A DNA stretch of 64,000 nucleotides, from NCBI GenBank assembly GCA_024509875.1, contig JAMPIV010012203.1, positions 62,001 through 126,000 on the forward strand, given 5' to 3'. Below, in pieces: positions 20,640 to 32,620 of the stretch. Source of the DNA: Oreohelix idahoensis. Taxonomy: Eukaryota > Mollusca > Gastropoda > Stylommatophora > Oreohelicidae. How positions within the stretch are numbered: the first letter of the stretch is position 1; each line of letters begins with the position of its first letter. A program made the position numbers and the translations under genes. Under the pieces are notes generated by a model. The model did not search any database and was not told where the DNA came from. It saw nothing but the letters and a program-made list of their open reading frames with translations.

Positions 20640-22262
20640 TTAAGTGGAATCATGTGGGCATCTGGACAGAATGTCAGCCATCACATTATCCGAACCACGG
20701 ATAGCTCGTACCGTGAAATGAAAAGGTTGAAGAGCAATGGCATATCGAGTGGATCTCGAGCTCTTCAAGTTTTTACTCTGAATAGCTGTAAGAGCTTTTT
20801 GGTCGGTTTCCACAATGAAATGCGCGCCCAGAAGGAATCTTTGTAACTTGAGAATTGACCAAACCATAGCCAATAATTCACGGTCTAGAACCGAGTAATT
20901 CCTTTCTGTCGCATTCAGTTTCCTAGAAATATACATTACTGGATGCAGAGTTTCTGAATACTCTTGCATTAGTGCTTCCCCGATCCCAGTGGATGAGGCG
21001 TCCCTTCTAAGAACAAAAGTCTTATCAATAATAGGCAACCTTAAGATAGGAGGAGATGAAAATAAAGTTTTAATCTGGTCCAATGAAGATTGGCATTTTT
21101 GGGACCAACGAACCAGATTAGGAGATCCTTTCTTCAATAAGGTTGAAAGAGGTGACATAATAGAGGATAGATTCTGAATGAATTGTCCGTAAAATTGTAT
21201 TAAACCTAAGAGACTACGTACTTGTTTTTTCGTCTTAGGAACAGAAATGTTTAATATTTTAGAAATAGTATGGTCTTCTGTTTTCAAGAGACCATGACCA
21301 ACACGATGACCCAGGAAAGAAATTTCACTAAACCATACATAGGCTTTAGAGGGTTTTGCAGTCAAATTGTACTCGCGTAGAGTTGACAGCAATTCATATA
21401 AACCCAAATAGTGATCTTCCCAAGAATCACTAAAGAGGCAGATATCGTCCAAGTATGCTATGACACCAGAACGATATGAGAGAATACGACGCATCATGCG
21501 TACGAAAGTAGCAGGGGCGTTCATAAGACCGAAAGGCATAAAATTCCATTTAAACAGACCCCTAGGTGTTGAGAAAGCAGTAAGAGGTTTGGCGCGTTCC
21601 GTTAAAGGAACTTGCCAATAGCCTTTCGACAAGTCGAGTTTGGTAAAGAATCGAGAATTAGAAAGTTTATTTAGTAGGTCTTCTAATGAAGGCATAGGTT
21701 CAGCATCGAACTTCGTAACTTGGTTCAATTTGCGATAATCAATGCAAAGGCGTATGTTATTGTCTTTCTTTCGAACAATAACCATGGACCAAGAGTATGC
21801 TGAAGTGGATGGCTCAATTATTTTCAATTGTATCATTTCATCCAATTCTTTTTCGACTTGTGACTGAAAATGAATAGGTATAGGATAAGGTCTGACTCTG
21901 ATAGGATTATGGTCAGTAAGTATTATGTCATGTTCAATGACATGTGTGTGTCCAGGAATGTTGGTGAGGACATCCTGAAACGTTTGTAACATAGAAGAGA
22001 CTTGTCGGTGTTCCTCTGTAGATAGATTAGGAGAAACAGTAACGTTTTTCCATGATTCCGTAGCATGAAGTGGAATCACAGGAAGAGGAAGATTGACATC
22101 TAAGAAAGTAGCTTCGTCATCCTGTATAACCGACAGGGATGAGTAATGACCATGTGGGACTGGAGGATCTTCCGTCGCCTGGAAAATAGGCTGCAAGTAG
22201 TGATAAATTTTCTGCTTTCCGTTCACTGCGATTTTATAATTGGTATGAGAAATCTTTTCCAC
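20640..22262 (-). CDS. element A reverse transcriptase-RNase H, open 540 codons
   Basis: RT motifs run in order: IIEPSTSAYSWSMVIVRKKD, CIDYRKLNQVT, FFTKLDLSKGYWQVPL (first D), NFMPFGLMNAPATF, and YLDDICLFSD (the YxDD box, about residue 270). The connection and RNase H follow: RRDASSTGIG (first catalytic D), VLDRELLAMVW (E), VETDQKALTA (D) and ADILSRCP at the C-terminus. Nothing follows but 3' untranslated sequence and the LTR, so RT is the last pol domain, the Gmr1-like order. It is the best preserved pol frame in the window. Its sequence is very close to B's RT (roughly 85-90 % identical by eye) but it is joined to a quite different integrase. It copies the element RNA into DNA inside the gag particle. 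The annotated start is only the first Met after an in-frame stop; the natural protein would be a polyprotein. Confidence 0.9.
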   Translation of the reverse strand: MEKISHTNYKIAVNGKQKIYHYLQPIFQATEDPPVPHGHYSSLSVIQDDEATFLDVNLPLPVIPLHATESWKNVTVSPNLSTEEHRQVSSMLQTFQDVLTNIPGHTHVIEHDIILTDHNPIRVRPYPIPIHFQSQVEKELDEMIQLKIIEPSTSAYSWSMVIVRKKDNNIRLCIDYRKLNQVTKFDAEPMPSLEDLLNKLSNSRFFTKLDLSKGYWQVPLTERAKPLTAFSTPRGLFKWNFMPFGLMNAPATFVRMMRRILSYRSGVIAYLDDICLFSDSWEDHYLGLYELLSTLREYNLTAKPSKAYVWFSEISFLGHRVGHGLLKTEDHTISKILNISVPKTKKQVRSLLGLIQFYGQFIQNLSSIMSPLSTLLKKGSPNLVRWSQKCQSSLDQIKTLFSSPPILRLPIIDKTFVLRRDASSTGIGEALMQEYSETLHPVMYISRKLNATERNYSVLDRELLAMVWSILKLQRFLLGAHFIVETDQKALTAIQSKNLKSSRSTRYAIALQPFHFTVRAIRGSDNVMADILSRCPHDST

Positions 22263-22745
22263 AACTTTGTTGGGTCCCCTTTAGCAAATCTGCAACTTAT
22301 TACTGCTACTCGGCAGAAGAAGTAGCACCTTCTCTCCTACTGCTAGTTCTCGGTCCTTCGCATTCCGATTGTAATCTTTGGCATGTTTCCGCCTAGCCTC
22401 CCGTACTTTCGCTGTGGCTAATTCCCAGCCAGTCTTCAGATGTTGTTTCAAGTTTGTGACGTACTGGAAGGCCGATGTGACAGTGTCGTCTGCCTTGGCA
22501 TCTGTCCATGTTCTTAGTAAGGCTTCTAATGGACCTTTAATATGTCTTCCGAAGAGTAATGTGGCCGGAGGGACTCCCGTTGACGCATGCGGTACTTCCC
22601 TGTAAGCAAATAATCCGGAAGGAAGATACTGATCCCAAGTTTCTGGCTTCTCCTGTGCCAACTTCCGAAGAATAGAGGTGAGCGTCCCATTAAACCGCTC
22701 TACTTGCCCGTTACTTTGGGGTGATAAGGCGAAGTATGAATATGC
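22263..22745 (-). pseudogene. element A integrase, C-terminal half
   Basis: Read from 22,745 down: the stretch after the B insertion begins HIHTSPYHPKVTGK, then one base is missing and the frame changes. The catalytic glutamate (QVERFNGT) lies in the shifted frame. 22,661-22,281 is open: PETWDQYLPSGLFAYREVP, FGRHIKGPLEALL, and the C-terminal barrel KVLLLLPSSSNK. After a TAG-type stop the same frame continues (KGPNKVVEKISHTNYKI) directly into the RT frame. The N-terminal half of this integrase is at 43,347-43,991, 20.6 kb away, because element B inserted in between. Confidence 0.85.
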
Positions 22746-22750
22746 CTAGT
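22746..22750. repeat. target-site duplication of element B (CTAGT), left copy
   Basis: CTAGT directly precedes B's LTR start (TGTTACTTG). The same CTAGT follows B's other end at 43,347-43,351. Both are inside A's integrase, and the reading frame joins when one copy is dropped. Confidence 0.9.
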
Positions 22751-24170
22751 TGTTACTTGTAGAATTGTGGGTAAGGTCATGTCGTGCCTGAATAGTGTAA
22801 TGTTGTCGTGTATTTGGGTCACCAAATACTGAGGCGCTGACAGGGTATCACAAAACATACACGTAAACAATGTACAGCTTCCCAGGAGTGCAATGCTTGT
22901 AACAATGGTGTGGTTGAGAATGTAGGTGTGTATATAGACATCAGTAGATCGTACACACGAGGTCGTATAGGCTCTTATGTAGCTGCACATCAATCTCACT
23001 CCACCACAAGTAGAAGTTATAAATGTAGGTAATGCAGATGACTTTCTTCGACATTTATTACTGGTCGTACGTTGACAGACGAAAACAGTCAATGGAACAT
23101 GGATCATGGACATTTCATGTGTGGTAAAGATCATTCATGTCAGCATCATAAATCTTGGATAGCTCATGTGTAAGATGCTAGTAGAGCTGGCTTGACGATC
23201 TACGTTCTTTCCTAATGTGGCTCAGGGCCCTGACTAAACGCGTCAGACAGGCCTTTAACAAATGTATACCGCACGATGAAGGCGGTTTCCAGTTGCTTAA
23301 CAACAAAGTCTATGAACTTGTATAATAAAAGTCAAGACTTCATCTGGCATCACACGCCAGGTACTTCTTCTGGTGAAGAAACATCAGCCGTAACAACGGG
23401 CCTCTTGTGGCGACAGAATCAGGCCGCAGGTAGCGGGCCTCGATAATCAGGTAACCTTAGTTCATAAATATATGTTTCTGTGTACAATATATCTTTGCCG
23501 TTCATACCGCCTGCATTGCGGATTGTCATACAGTTAATTCTCTGGACATCTTAGTCCTGGCTTCTACAACATGCCCCATCCTGGGGTACTATATAATATA
23601 TATATATCATTGTGAGCTTCACTCACGAAGTCGCCTTCAAGCATATGTGATCTAAACGAACGAAAGATCAGAAAAATGTCTGTGTTACCTTTCATAGAAT
23701 CCTAAAACACTAGGAGAACACAACACTGCCATCCCTGGCATAAAGAATCACTTAGGGAAGGAAGAATGACTAATTAGTCATTCACAGAACTTCCATATCC
23801 CTATCAAAACTTGGCAGAGAGAATCTACGGACCGGCACGTCCGCTCTAGAATCCCCAAGATACACTGATTAACCGGAAGATTCCCGGTCTTTGCGCCAAA
23901 ACTTAGCGCATGAGCAGAGAGCAACGACCTGAGCGAAACTAATCTAGACCAGGGCGTTTCCGCCACACGAGAGACAAAGAGCTCCGTATATGGACATATG
24001 AATCAAGACTTAAGACCTGATAAATATTTAAGACAGGTCAACATCTATCAATAAGACAAGGGAAGATAACCACAAATCCACTTGTCACAAATTTAACTAA
24101 ACAGTTCTCTTTCTTAGACCATGACAAAAAATATAAAACGAGTTGATGTCTTCATATTTAGACAGCAACA
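22751..24170 (-). repeat. element B 3' LTR
   Basis: 1,420 bp, TGTTAC...GCAACA, matching the two halves of the 5' LTR with few substitutions (for example AACAATGGTG against AACAGGGTG near 22,900). It contains a short (TA)n block near 23,590. No clear promoter box was assigned. Confidence 0.92.
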
Positions 24171-25048
24171 GTACCACATCCTTCGGGAAAAAAATGAAAC
24201 ATTTATTTTTTTGAAAACACATCAATGAGCAAGATTAAACAAGCTCAAAGCGCATGAATAATTCACCGATGAAAGGATCAACATATATATTACACAATAA
24301 TGTCTGACCCAATCGACGCACAATAGCGTCTGGTGAGAACAATAGATGTCTCACAAGACAAGAGAAAATATATTCTCCTAACAAAATCTGTCCGAGGAGG
24401 TGCCACCAACAAACCCATAGATGCTGGCAATGCTATCAAAAATTACATACATGTCAACAGGAATGAAATTTCACTATGTAACGCAATGCTGAATAACAAC
24501 ATAAATCGAGAAGTCAATTTAACATAGCAATCTCTTGGAGTATAATGCAATAAATCATTGATATATAATTGTTGAACAAAACAACATCCATAAGTTTGCT
24601 AATATATTTATGCTCATACGCATATGTAATCTTAACTAAAATAGCTGACATCCGAAGAACAAGTCTTTGAACTGATCCGGGATCACCAATAAGCAGCCTC
24701 CAAATGTTCAGGAAGGATGTTAAAAGCATCAGTATGATTCTCTAAAGCACTCCGTAACATCACATTGGTTTGCTGAGAACAATACAAATGGCACAATTCT
24801 TAGAATGTTATAATGTACCATAGTCACTTAATACATGTCTAAATTCTAAATGTGGCCGAATTAATTTTTTGACCTTTATATTGCGAGAACCCAACCTTCC
24901 TCTGTTATACCAAAGATGGTAACAGAGAAAGAAACCAATTAATTCAAAACAATGAATTCAAATAGAGTGAGAACAAATGTTCTAGAGACATGATATTGTA
25001 AGGACAGTCGTCACTCTAGATATGTATTAGTAGATCTATACAAGAGAA
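24171..25048 (-). other. element B 3' untranslated region
   Basis: The purine tract before the 3' LTR is TTTTTTTCCCGAAGGATG on the minus strand. The remaining 850 bp or so is noncoding, AT-rich and similar to A's 3' region. I found no accessory gene such as an envelope. Confidence 0.7.
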
Positions 25049-26622
25049 TTAAGTAGATTCCTGTGGGCATCGGGACAATATGTCTGCCATCACATTATCC
25101 GAACCACGGATAGCTCGTACCGTGAAATGAAAAGGTTGAAGAGCAATAGCATATCGAGTGGATCTCGAACTCTTCAAATCCTTACTCTGCATAGCTGTGA
25201 GAGCTTTTTGGTCGGTTTCTACTACGAAATGCGCGCCGAGAAGGAATCTTTGCAATTTAAGAATTGCCCAGACCGTAGCTAGCAATTCTCGGTCCAGAAC
25301 AGAATAATTCCTTTCTGCCGCATTCAGTTTCCTCAAGACATACATTACATGATGCAGAGTTTCTGAATACTCCTGCATCAGTGCCGCCCCGATCCCTATT
25401 GAAGAGGCGTCACTACGAAGGACAAACGTCTTATCGTCTGTAGGTTGTCTTAATATAGGAGGAGATGAGAATAATGACTTAATCTGATCCAGTGAGGATT
25501 GGCATTCTTGGGACCAGCGCACCATATTAGGAGACCCTTTCTTCAATAGGGTTGAGAGAAGTGCCGTAATAGAGGAAAGATTCGGAATGAATCTTCCGTA
25601 GAACTGTATTAGGCCTAAGAGACTACGGATCTGTTTCTTAGTCTTAGGAATAGTGATGTTCAGTATCTTAGAAGTGTTGTGGTCTTCTGTCTTCAAGAGA
25701 CCATGACCAACACGATGACCAAGAAAAGAAATCTCACTAAACCCAACATAGCCTTTAGAGGGTTTAGCTGTCAAATTATGTCCCGTAGAGTAGACAACAG
25801 TTCATATAATCCCGAATAATGATCTTCCCAAGAATCGCTGAAAAGACAAATATCGTCCAAGTATGCAATAACATCGGAACGATAGGACAGAATTCGACGC
25901 ATCATGCGTACGAATGTAGCTGGGGCATTCATAAGTCCAAAAGGCATGAAATTCCATTGGAACAGACCCCTAGGTGTAGAGAAAGCAGTGAAAGGTTTGG
26001 CACGTTCAGTTAACGGGACTTGCCAGTAACCTTTAGACAAGTCGAGTTTTGTGAAGAAACGAGAGTTAGAAAGTCTAGTAAGTAGCTCATCCAACAGAGG
26101 CATAGGTTCAGCATCGAACTTCGTTACTTGATTTAGTTTACGGTAATCTACGCAAAGGCGTATTGTATTGTCTTTTTTTCGAACAATAACCATAGATGAC
26201 GAGTATGCCGAATTGGATGGCTCAATTACACCTAACCGTATCATTTCATCCAATTCTTTCTCGACTTGTGTTTTAAAATGAAGAGGAATAGGGTAAGGTC
26301 TGACCCTGATAGGAGTAAAGTCAGTAAGTACAATGTCATGTTCAATGACTGTAGTGTGTCCAGGAATGTCCGTGAGAACATCCTGAAATGTTTGTAACAT
26401 GGAAGAGATTTGTAGCTGTTCATCAGTAGACAATTTGGGTGAAATTGCGACATTTTTCCATGATTCCGTAGAGTGAAGTGGAATCATAGGAAGAGGAAGA
26501 GTTAACGTCAGAGAAAGTAAATTCCTCATCCTGTATAACCGACACAGATGAGTAATGACCACGAAGGACTGAAGTGTCGTCCGTCGCTTTAAAGATCGGT
26601 TGTAATTACTATGGACGTTCAT
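25049..26622 (-). pseudogene. element B reverse transcriptase-RNase H, two frameshifts
   Basis: Two overlapping frames. 26,622-25,771 holds RT: SSMVIVRKKDNTIRLCVDYR, FFTKLDLSKGYWQVPL, MPFGLMNAPATF and YLDDICLFSD. 25,774-25,049 holds the connection and RNase H: SEISFLGHRVGHG, LRSDASSIGIG, VLDRELLATVW, VETDQKALTA and ADILSRCPQ. The frame breaks at about 25,772 (one base lost against element A). It breaks again near 26,510, where sense before the first motif (GHYSSVSVIQDEE) is in the integrase frame. The gene is the last in the element. Catalytic residues are all present, so only small indels keep it from being open. Confidence 0.9.
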
Positions 26623-28372
26623 AAAATTCCGTAAGCATATTTATTAGAAAAGTTTTATGCTTGCCGTCTATATCGACAACATAGTCGACATCAGAAATTT
26701 TAGAGACAATCATAAAAGGACCTTTCCAACCAATGAGAAGTCTATTTTCCCTGGAAGGAAGTAATACGAATGCTTTGTCTCCAGGACAAAGTTGACGTAG
26801 TCATCTATTTTTATTTGCAAATTGCCTTGCCTTTTCCTTCGCAAATTCAGAAGCAGAAGTTGCTAATTTGCAAGCTTCTATGGTTTTCTGCCTGAGAGCA
26901 AAGACATATTCGTACGAAGACTGTGTGTCATCACTGATATCATCGGCAGCTATAAGATCGTGGAGCAAGGACATTGGACCGCGCGGACGCGCACCAAACA
27001 CGAGCTCAAAGGGAGAAAACCCGGTATGTTCATTAGGAACCTCTCTGTATGCGAAGAGAGCAGCGGGTAAAACTCTGTCCCAATCCTGAGGATGATCCTC
27101 AGTAATCTTCCCAAGTAAGTTTTTCAGGGTTCTATTGAGACGTTCAACTAACCCATTAGACATAGGATGATAAATACTACTCAGTGACCTCTTAATATTA
27201 AAAGTAGACATCACCTGGGACATTGTGTCAGATATCAGTTGGGTGCCATGGTCTGACAAGATTTCCCTAGGGAATCCCAACCGTGAAAATATCAGCCACA
27301 GAGCGTCTGCAATATCGGCAGTAGAAATGCTCTTAAGCGGTATGGCCTCTGGCCATCGAGTACACATGTCAACGCATGTAAGAATAAATTGGTGTCCTCT
27401 GGCTGATTTGATTTTAAAAGGACCAATGATATCTATCGCCATTTTCTGAAACGGGCGGATAGGAATGTCCGCAGCCTGGATAGGTGCTGCATAGCGAGGA
27501 CCCTTCGACTTGACTTCTTGACATACTTTACACGAGCGACAATAAAGAGGTATGTCTCTGTTTACGAATGGCCAAAAGAAAGCCGCAAGAGCTCTCGACT
27601 TAGTACGTGAAAATCCCATATGACCAGCGCATTGGGAGTCGTGAGCATGTTGCAGAATTCTAACTCTCATGTCTTTCGGAACAAGAATTTGGGAATGTAT
27701 AGACATGTCTGAGTGTTGTACCATATGCACTAGTACGCCATTCTTCATAGTGATCCAAGATTTGCGATTTGTGTTCTGATTAGGATCACCATTTTTAACT
27801 AGAAGGAAGAATTTGTTTAAAGAAGTGTCTTCTTGTTGACCTTTTATGAACGAGTCACGTGAAATCACAGAATGATCATCTTGATCACGTACTTCATCAC
27901 CTTCGGTCGATGAAGACGGAGGCATATTCTGAGCCTGTGCTTTCGTGACAACTGCATTAGCAATTTCCATATTTTCTTCTTCCCAGGCAACAATTTGCTG
28001 CGGGGTACATTTCTTAACCCCGTGTATACAACCGACTATTAGATCCGCAATAGGCTCCGGTAGCAGACACGCGTGGACATCTCCCGTAAAGAAGGGAGTA
28101 GCTATGTGTATGATAGCAGTCGAATATTTTTCTACTGTACCACCAAATGTCACACATTTGACCACTTTTCCGGTAGCACAGGAAGGATCTATAAGAGATT
28201 GTCTAGCCCCAATAGTAGTACATCCAGAATCAAAGAGTACTGAGACTGGATTATTATTTACTAGACCCCTATGTAGGATAAGAGATCCTCTCCCGTCATG
28301 CGCCACTGCGGCAGGAAGAGCGGGAAGAGGATGGCCACAACTCAAGGTAGATATGGTAGTAGGTTCAAACAA
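26606..28372 (-). pseudogene. element B protease-integrase
   Basis: Open 523 codons (28,372-26,801), then a TGA, then the same frame goes on to about 26,606. The aspartic protease has VLFDSGCTTIG near residue 45 and LIVGCIHG later. Integrase: HHCC finger (HAHDSQCAGHMG, CRSCKVCQ), catalytic core with D in TCVDMCTRWPEA, D in LSDHGTQLI and E in SNGLVERLNRTL, then PQDWDRVLPAALFAYREVP and the C-terminal barrel KAFVLLPSRENRLLIGWKG after the stop. The TGA stands where element C has CGA (Arg), a CpG-type transition. Integrase precedes RT here. It shares its frame with gag, separated by one TGA at 28,379. Confidence 0.9.
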
Positions 28373-28378
28373 AGTAGT

Positions 28379-29959
28379 TCAATGTGGGCATTGAGCTGCT
28401 CTCCATAAATCAAATGCAGAACAAGTGATTTGACTACGATCAGCTTTATTATTATTCGATTCGTTACTAACTATTTGTGACTCTTGTTGAGTACAGTTAG
28501 CATGATGGCATGAGCTATTATTGTTGTGTTGCGATCGACCACGATTATTATTTCCTCTGGAATTATTGTTATTAGCCCTATTGCTATTATTATCTTGTTT
28601 TGAACCGCAGTTCTCACAATTGTGATTGTGATTTACACCTTGATGAGAATATCTACTAGATTGATATTGCTGTCTTCCTGAAGGATTATTAAAGTTAGTA
28701 TAGTTTCTATTGTGGCTACCCCTGCAAAAGTTTCTAAATTTGTTGGAGCCAAAATTATGAGGGCTGTCAGATCGCCTCCAATTCGATAAAGCCGAATCCC
28801 TATGAGATGGATCACCTTGATCCTGTCCGAAATTACGCTTACTTTTCTTATCAAAGTTGCGTTGATTACCTTGGAATTTACACAGAAACTTAGCACCGTA
28901 TGGTGTCGCAGAAGCCACTGGCAAACCTTCTTTAACCTTAGAGTTGCTAATCGTCTGTTGCGGGTGCGCAGTGACATACTGGCAACAGTATTGTTCCATG
29001 TCTTTAATGTTTTTAGGCTTCCGTTTATGTATAAAGGCAAGAAAGGCCTCATTAACTGATGACATTACTTTGTCCCTAAGTAACAAGTCCATAAGTGACT
29101 CAAAAGTCTTTTCAGTTTTAGACAGTTCAATCCATCGATTGAAAGTAAGACCTATCTTCGTTATAAAGTCTGAGAATTCTACCCCAGTTTCTGGCAACAT
29201 AGTCTTAAAACGAAGACGGTAATCGTCTTCTTTAAAATGATATATTTTTAACAATGTTGCTCTGACACCTTCATAGTTAGTCTTGTCAGGTTCATCTATT
29301 GCCATTATAGTACTTAATGGTTCACCTGTAAGTATTTCTAACAGTTGACCGACATATTGTTCCTTATCTACCTTATGCGATACGCATGTAAGTTCAAATC
29401 TATCAAGATAGAACGTTATGTCATCTTTTGCACTATTGAAAGGAGGTAGTTTTACTTTATAAGTATTAGCATTAGTCTTACTAGAAGTTGCTTGAGAACT
29501 GCCCATATTCATCACCTTTAATTTCTCCAACTCCAAAGCTAAGAGTTTTTCTTCATGTTCTCTTTGTAATCTTTTATCATCAGATTCCCTATCCTGCTGA
29601 ATTTTCCTCTCTTCAGCTTCTCTTTGCAACTTTCTCTCTTCAAATTCTCTATCCTGCTGAATTTTCTTCTCTTCAGCTTCTCTTTGTATTTTTTTCTCTT
29701 CAGCTTCTCTCTGTAACTTTTTCTCTTCAGCTTCTCTCTGTAACTTTTTCTCTTCAGCTTCTCTCTGTAACTTTTTATCTTCAAATTCTCTTTGTTGCTG
29801 TATTCTTCTATCTTCAGTTTCTCTGTCCAGCTGCATTTGCATCCTTTTCTCTTCAGCCTTCTGTGTCTTGGCATATTGAGTAAGTGCAAACTCTTCCAAT
29901 TTCTCATCAGTTTTGCCAAGGGCTTTCCCTTGCTCGATTAAGAAATCCAATGTAGACAT
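28379..29959 (-). CDS. element B gag with coiled coil and Asn/Arg-rich nucleocapsid
   Basis: 526 codons starting MSTLDFLIEQGKALGKTDEK. Residues about 30-150 are a long charged helix of repeated units (REAEEKKLQ, REAEEKKIQ), a predicted coiled coil. The capsid region follows (YKVKLPPFNSAKDDITFYLD, FNRWIELSKTEKTFESL, KNIKDMEQYCCQYV), resembling the SCAN-type capsid of such elements. The last 130 residues are rich in Asn, Arg, Ser and Gly with scattered Cys pairs (NCENCGSK, SCHHANC) instead of a classic CCHC knuckle, probably for RNA binding. The frame ends at a TGA directly upstream of, and in the same phase as, the protease. The Met at 29,959 lies about 1.2 kb after the LTR. Confidence 0.88.
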   Translation of the reverse strand: MSTLDFLIEQGKALGKTDEKLEEFALTQYAKTQKAEEKRMQMQLDRETEDRRIQQQREFEDKKLQREAEEKKLQREAEEKKLQREAEEKKIQREAEEKKIQQDREFEERKLQREAEERKIQQDRESDDKRLQREHEEKLLALELEKLKVMNMGSSQATSSKTNANTYKVKLPPFNSAKDDITFYLDRFELTCVSHKVDKEQYVGQLLEILTGEPLSTIMAIDEPDKTNYEGVRATLLKIYHFKEDDYRLRFKTMLPETGVEFSDFITKIGLTFNRWIELSKTEKTFESLMDLLLRDKVMSSVNEAFLAFIHKRKPKNIKDMEQYCCQYVTAHPQQTISNSKVKEGLPVASATPYGAKFLCKFQGNQRNFDKKSKRNFGQDQGDPSHRDSALSNWRRSDSPHNFGSNKFRNFCRGSHNRNYTNFNNPSGRQQYQSSRYSHQGVNHNHNCENCGSKQDNNSNRANNNNSRGNNNRGRSQHNNNSSCHHANCTQQESQIVSNESNNNKADRSQITCSAFDLWRAAQCPH

Positions 29960-31193
29960 TCTGTCTATTAATGTGCTATTAACACCTGAAATAACAATAC
30001 ACTTTATGTCCCAACCTCAGTGGGAGACAAGTCTTTGACAAAGACTTTGTATAGTTATCTTGTTATAATGCCACCATCAATCACCATCTATATCTAAAGT
30101 GCATCATATTAATGATAGTGCATGACCAAGTATATATGTAGACTGTATATAACAACGATATATAACATTAACTAAACAAAGACAAGCATCTGGACAACCG
30201 AAAACATTCGCAGAAGTCAAATCAAAAATAAAGCTTAACTAAATCAAATGTTGCAAAAAAATTGCAATGATAACTGCGAAGAAGAAGACAAAACAAATGA
30301 CAACACTGTTATAAACAAAAAGGTGTATAGAAATAAATGAAAGGAAGAGAGAGAGCAGACAATTACAAACAAAACGAATCAAAAATCAAAGAATGGAAAA
30401 AATAACGAAAACGACACTAACACATCTCGTCACAGCTAAGAAAAAAAAATAAAAAGTAGCAACACACGTGGCTCGCAATTTCCGCTGTGGGAAATATGCA
30501 CAGTCCCTAAAGACACGCTAACAGTAGACCTTCGGTTAAGTGGGATATTTCTACTGAAAGACGCCACCAAACCTTAAACCCGCTGAAATATACACACTAA
30601 TCACGATAAAACAAAAAACATGTAAACAAAGAATGCATGTAATATGTAAATGCAAAATACAAATAATGTGTATAGAGGAAGGCTCAGTTGATCACAAATA
30701 AAGGCACAGTTTAACCTATAAACGGGCCACTTATCTTAAGCAAAATCCTCAACCACCGCAAAGATGCAGTTCAATGCAGTACAACTGTAAACAACAATGG
30801 CAGACGATCCACCGCTGAGGGTCACAGTAACTTGATAACAGGTAGAAGTCTCCAAAGTGTAGCTACATTAAATCATTCTCGACATCAGTTGAGATCGGAA
30901 GATCCAACGTCGATATGTGTAGACTTAGTATGTAAACAATAGCTTGTAATGTTTACAACCTGAGCTTGAACGTAGATAACTTGACTTGCACGTAGACACG
31001 TTGACTTGAACGTAAACATGTATACCCATTGATGACTGTCAAATTGATGAATCGTAAATTGACTTCACAAGCAGCTGTGGTCCATGTAGCAGTATAAGGC
31101 TTTGACCTACTTAATACTGTTCGCTGCGTAGCTGACACTCCACAATGATATGTTGAAAGACCCACGAATCTGGCCTACCAGATTGTTACTTGT
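29960..31193 (-). other. element B leader with primer-binding site
   Basis: There is no coding sense in 1.23 kb between the LTR and gag. Just inside the LTR (31,171-31,191) the minus strand reads TGGTAGGCCAGATTCGTGGG, a candidate tRNA primer site two or three bases from the LTR end. The leader presumably carries packaging signals, but none is recognisable. Confidence 0.6.
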
Positions 31194-32170
31194 AGAATTG
31201 TGGGTAAGGTCATGTCGTGCCTGAATAGTGTAATGTTGTCGTGTATTTGGGTCACCAAATACTGAGGCGCTGACAGGGTATCACAAAACATACACGTAAA
31301 CAGTGTACAGCTTCCCAGGAGTGCAATGCTTGTAACAGGGTGTGGTTGAGAATGTAGGTGTGTATATAGACATCAGTAGATCGTGCACACGAAGTCGTAT
31401 AGGCTCTTATGTAGCTGCACACCAATCTCACTCCGCCACAAGTAGAAGTCATAAATGTAGGTAATGCAGATGACTTTCTTCAACATTTATTACTGGTCGT
31501 ACGTTGACAGACGAAAACAGTCAATGGAACATGGATCATGGACATTTCATGTGTGGTAAAGATCATTCATGTCTAGCATCATAAATCTTGGATAGCTCAT
31601 GTGTAAGTTGCTAGTAGAGCTGGCTTGACGATCTACGCTCTTTCCTAATGTGGCTCGGGTCCCTGACTAAACGCGTCAGGCAGGCCTTTAACAAATGTAT
31701 ACCGCACGATGAGGGCGGTTTCCAGTTGCTTAACAACAAAGTCTATGAACTTGTATAATAAAAGTCAAGACTTCACCTGGCATCACACGCCAGGTACTTC
31801 TTCTGGTGAAGAAACATCGGCCGTAACAACGGGAATCTTGTGGTGACAGAATCAGGCCGCAGGTAGCAGGCCTCGATAATCAGGTAACCTTAGTTCATAA
31901 ATATATGTTTCTGTGTACAATATATCTCTGCCGTCCATACCGCCTGCATTGCGGATTGTCATACAGTTAATTCTCTGGACATCTTAATCCTGGCTTCTAC
32001 AACATGCCCCATCCTGGGGTACTATATAATATATATATATCATTGTGAGCTTCACTCACGAAGTCGCCTTCAAGCATATGTGATCTAAACGAACGAAAGA
32101 TCAGAAAAATGTCTGTGTTACCTTTCATAAAATCCTAAAACACTAGGAGAACACAACACTGCCATCCCTG
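31194..32170 (-). repeat. element B 5' LTR, left half
   Basis: Starts TGTTACTTGTAGAATTGTGG like the 3' LTR and matches it up to GCCATCCCTG, where element C begins. Confidence 0.93.
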
Positions 32171-32620
32171 TGTTACTGGGGGTTGTTCCCAGTTGTTGCG
32201 AGAGTTTGCTTGTTGATACAAGGGGGTCCTTAATGACTATTGTTGCAGACTGTTTATACTGGCTCTTCTATTTACGTTTACTTCCATTTATCCCTTGTCT
32301 TTCTCAGTCAATTATGATATCGTGCTATTGATGGTACATTACGCGAAGGTGGGATAGAATATTATCGAACTTCATAATATAATCAAATTCCAACGTTAGA
32401 GACTTGATAAGTCATTCCGTACTTCATCTTTCACGGTTCGTGACCCGTAGAAAAGGGTCCCCGTTCTTTGGATACAACCACATTGTGCGTGACTACTAAC
32501 GCTGAAACGTCACAGCGTTCACTAGACTAATAATACTTTTACATTACATTACACGTTGTAACCCCTAAAATCGCATGCTGCTAACCTCTAGCAGACCATG
32601 CCAATTAATCTACCGTAACA
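32171..32620 (-). repeat. element C 3' LTR (450 bp, short form)
   Basis: The first about 245 bp and the last about 130 bp are identical to the 5' LTR as far as I can read. The middle is shorter by about 375 bp and differs in sequence. Confidence 0.92.

Noticed and set aside
24171..25048. Envelope or other third gene downstream of pol in B
   Set aside because: No long frame, signal peptide or membrane segment on the element's strand.
27945..28394. 149-codon plus-strand frame
   Set aside because: Antisense of the B protease and integrase linker, which has the DSG motif and family order.
29488..29919. Repetitive frames on both strands (SLQLLSVTF and REKLKRKSY types)
   Set aside because: These are other-frame readings of the REAEEKKLQ repeat in element B gag.
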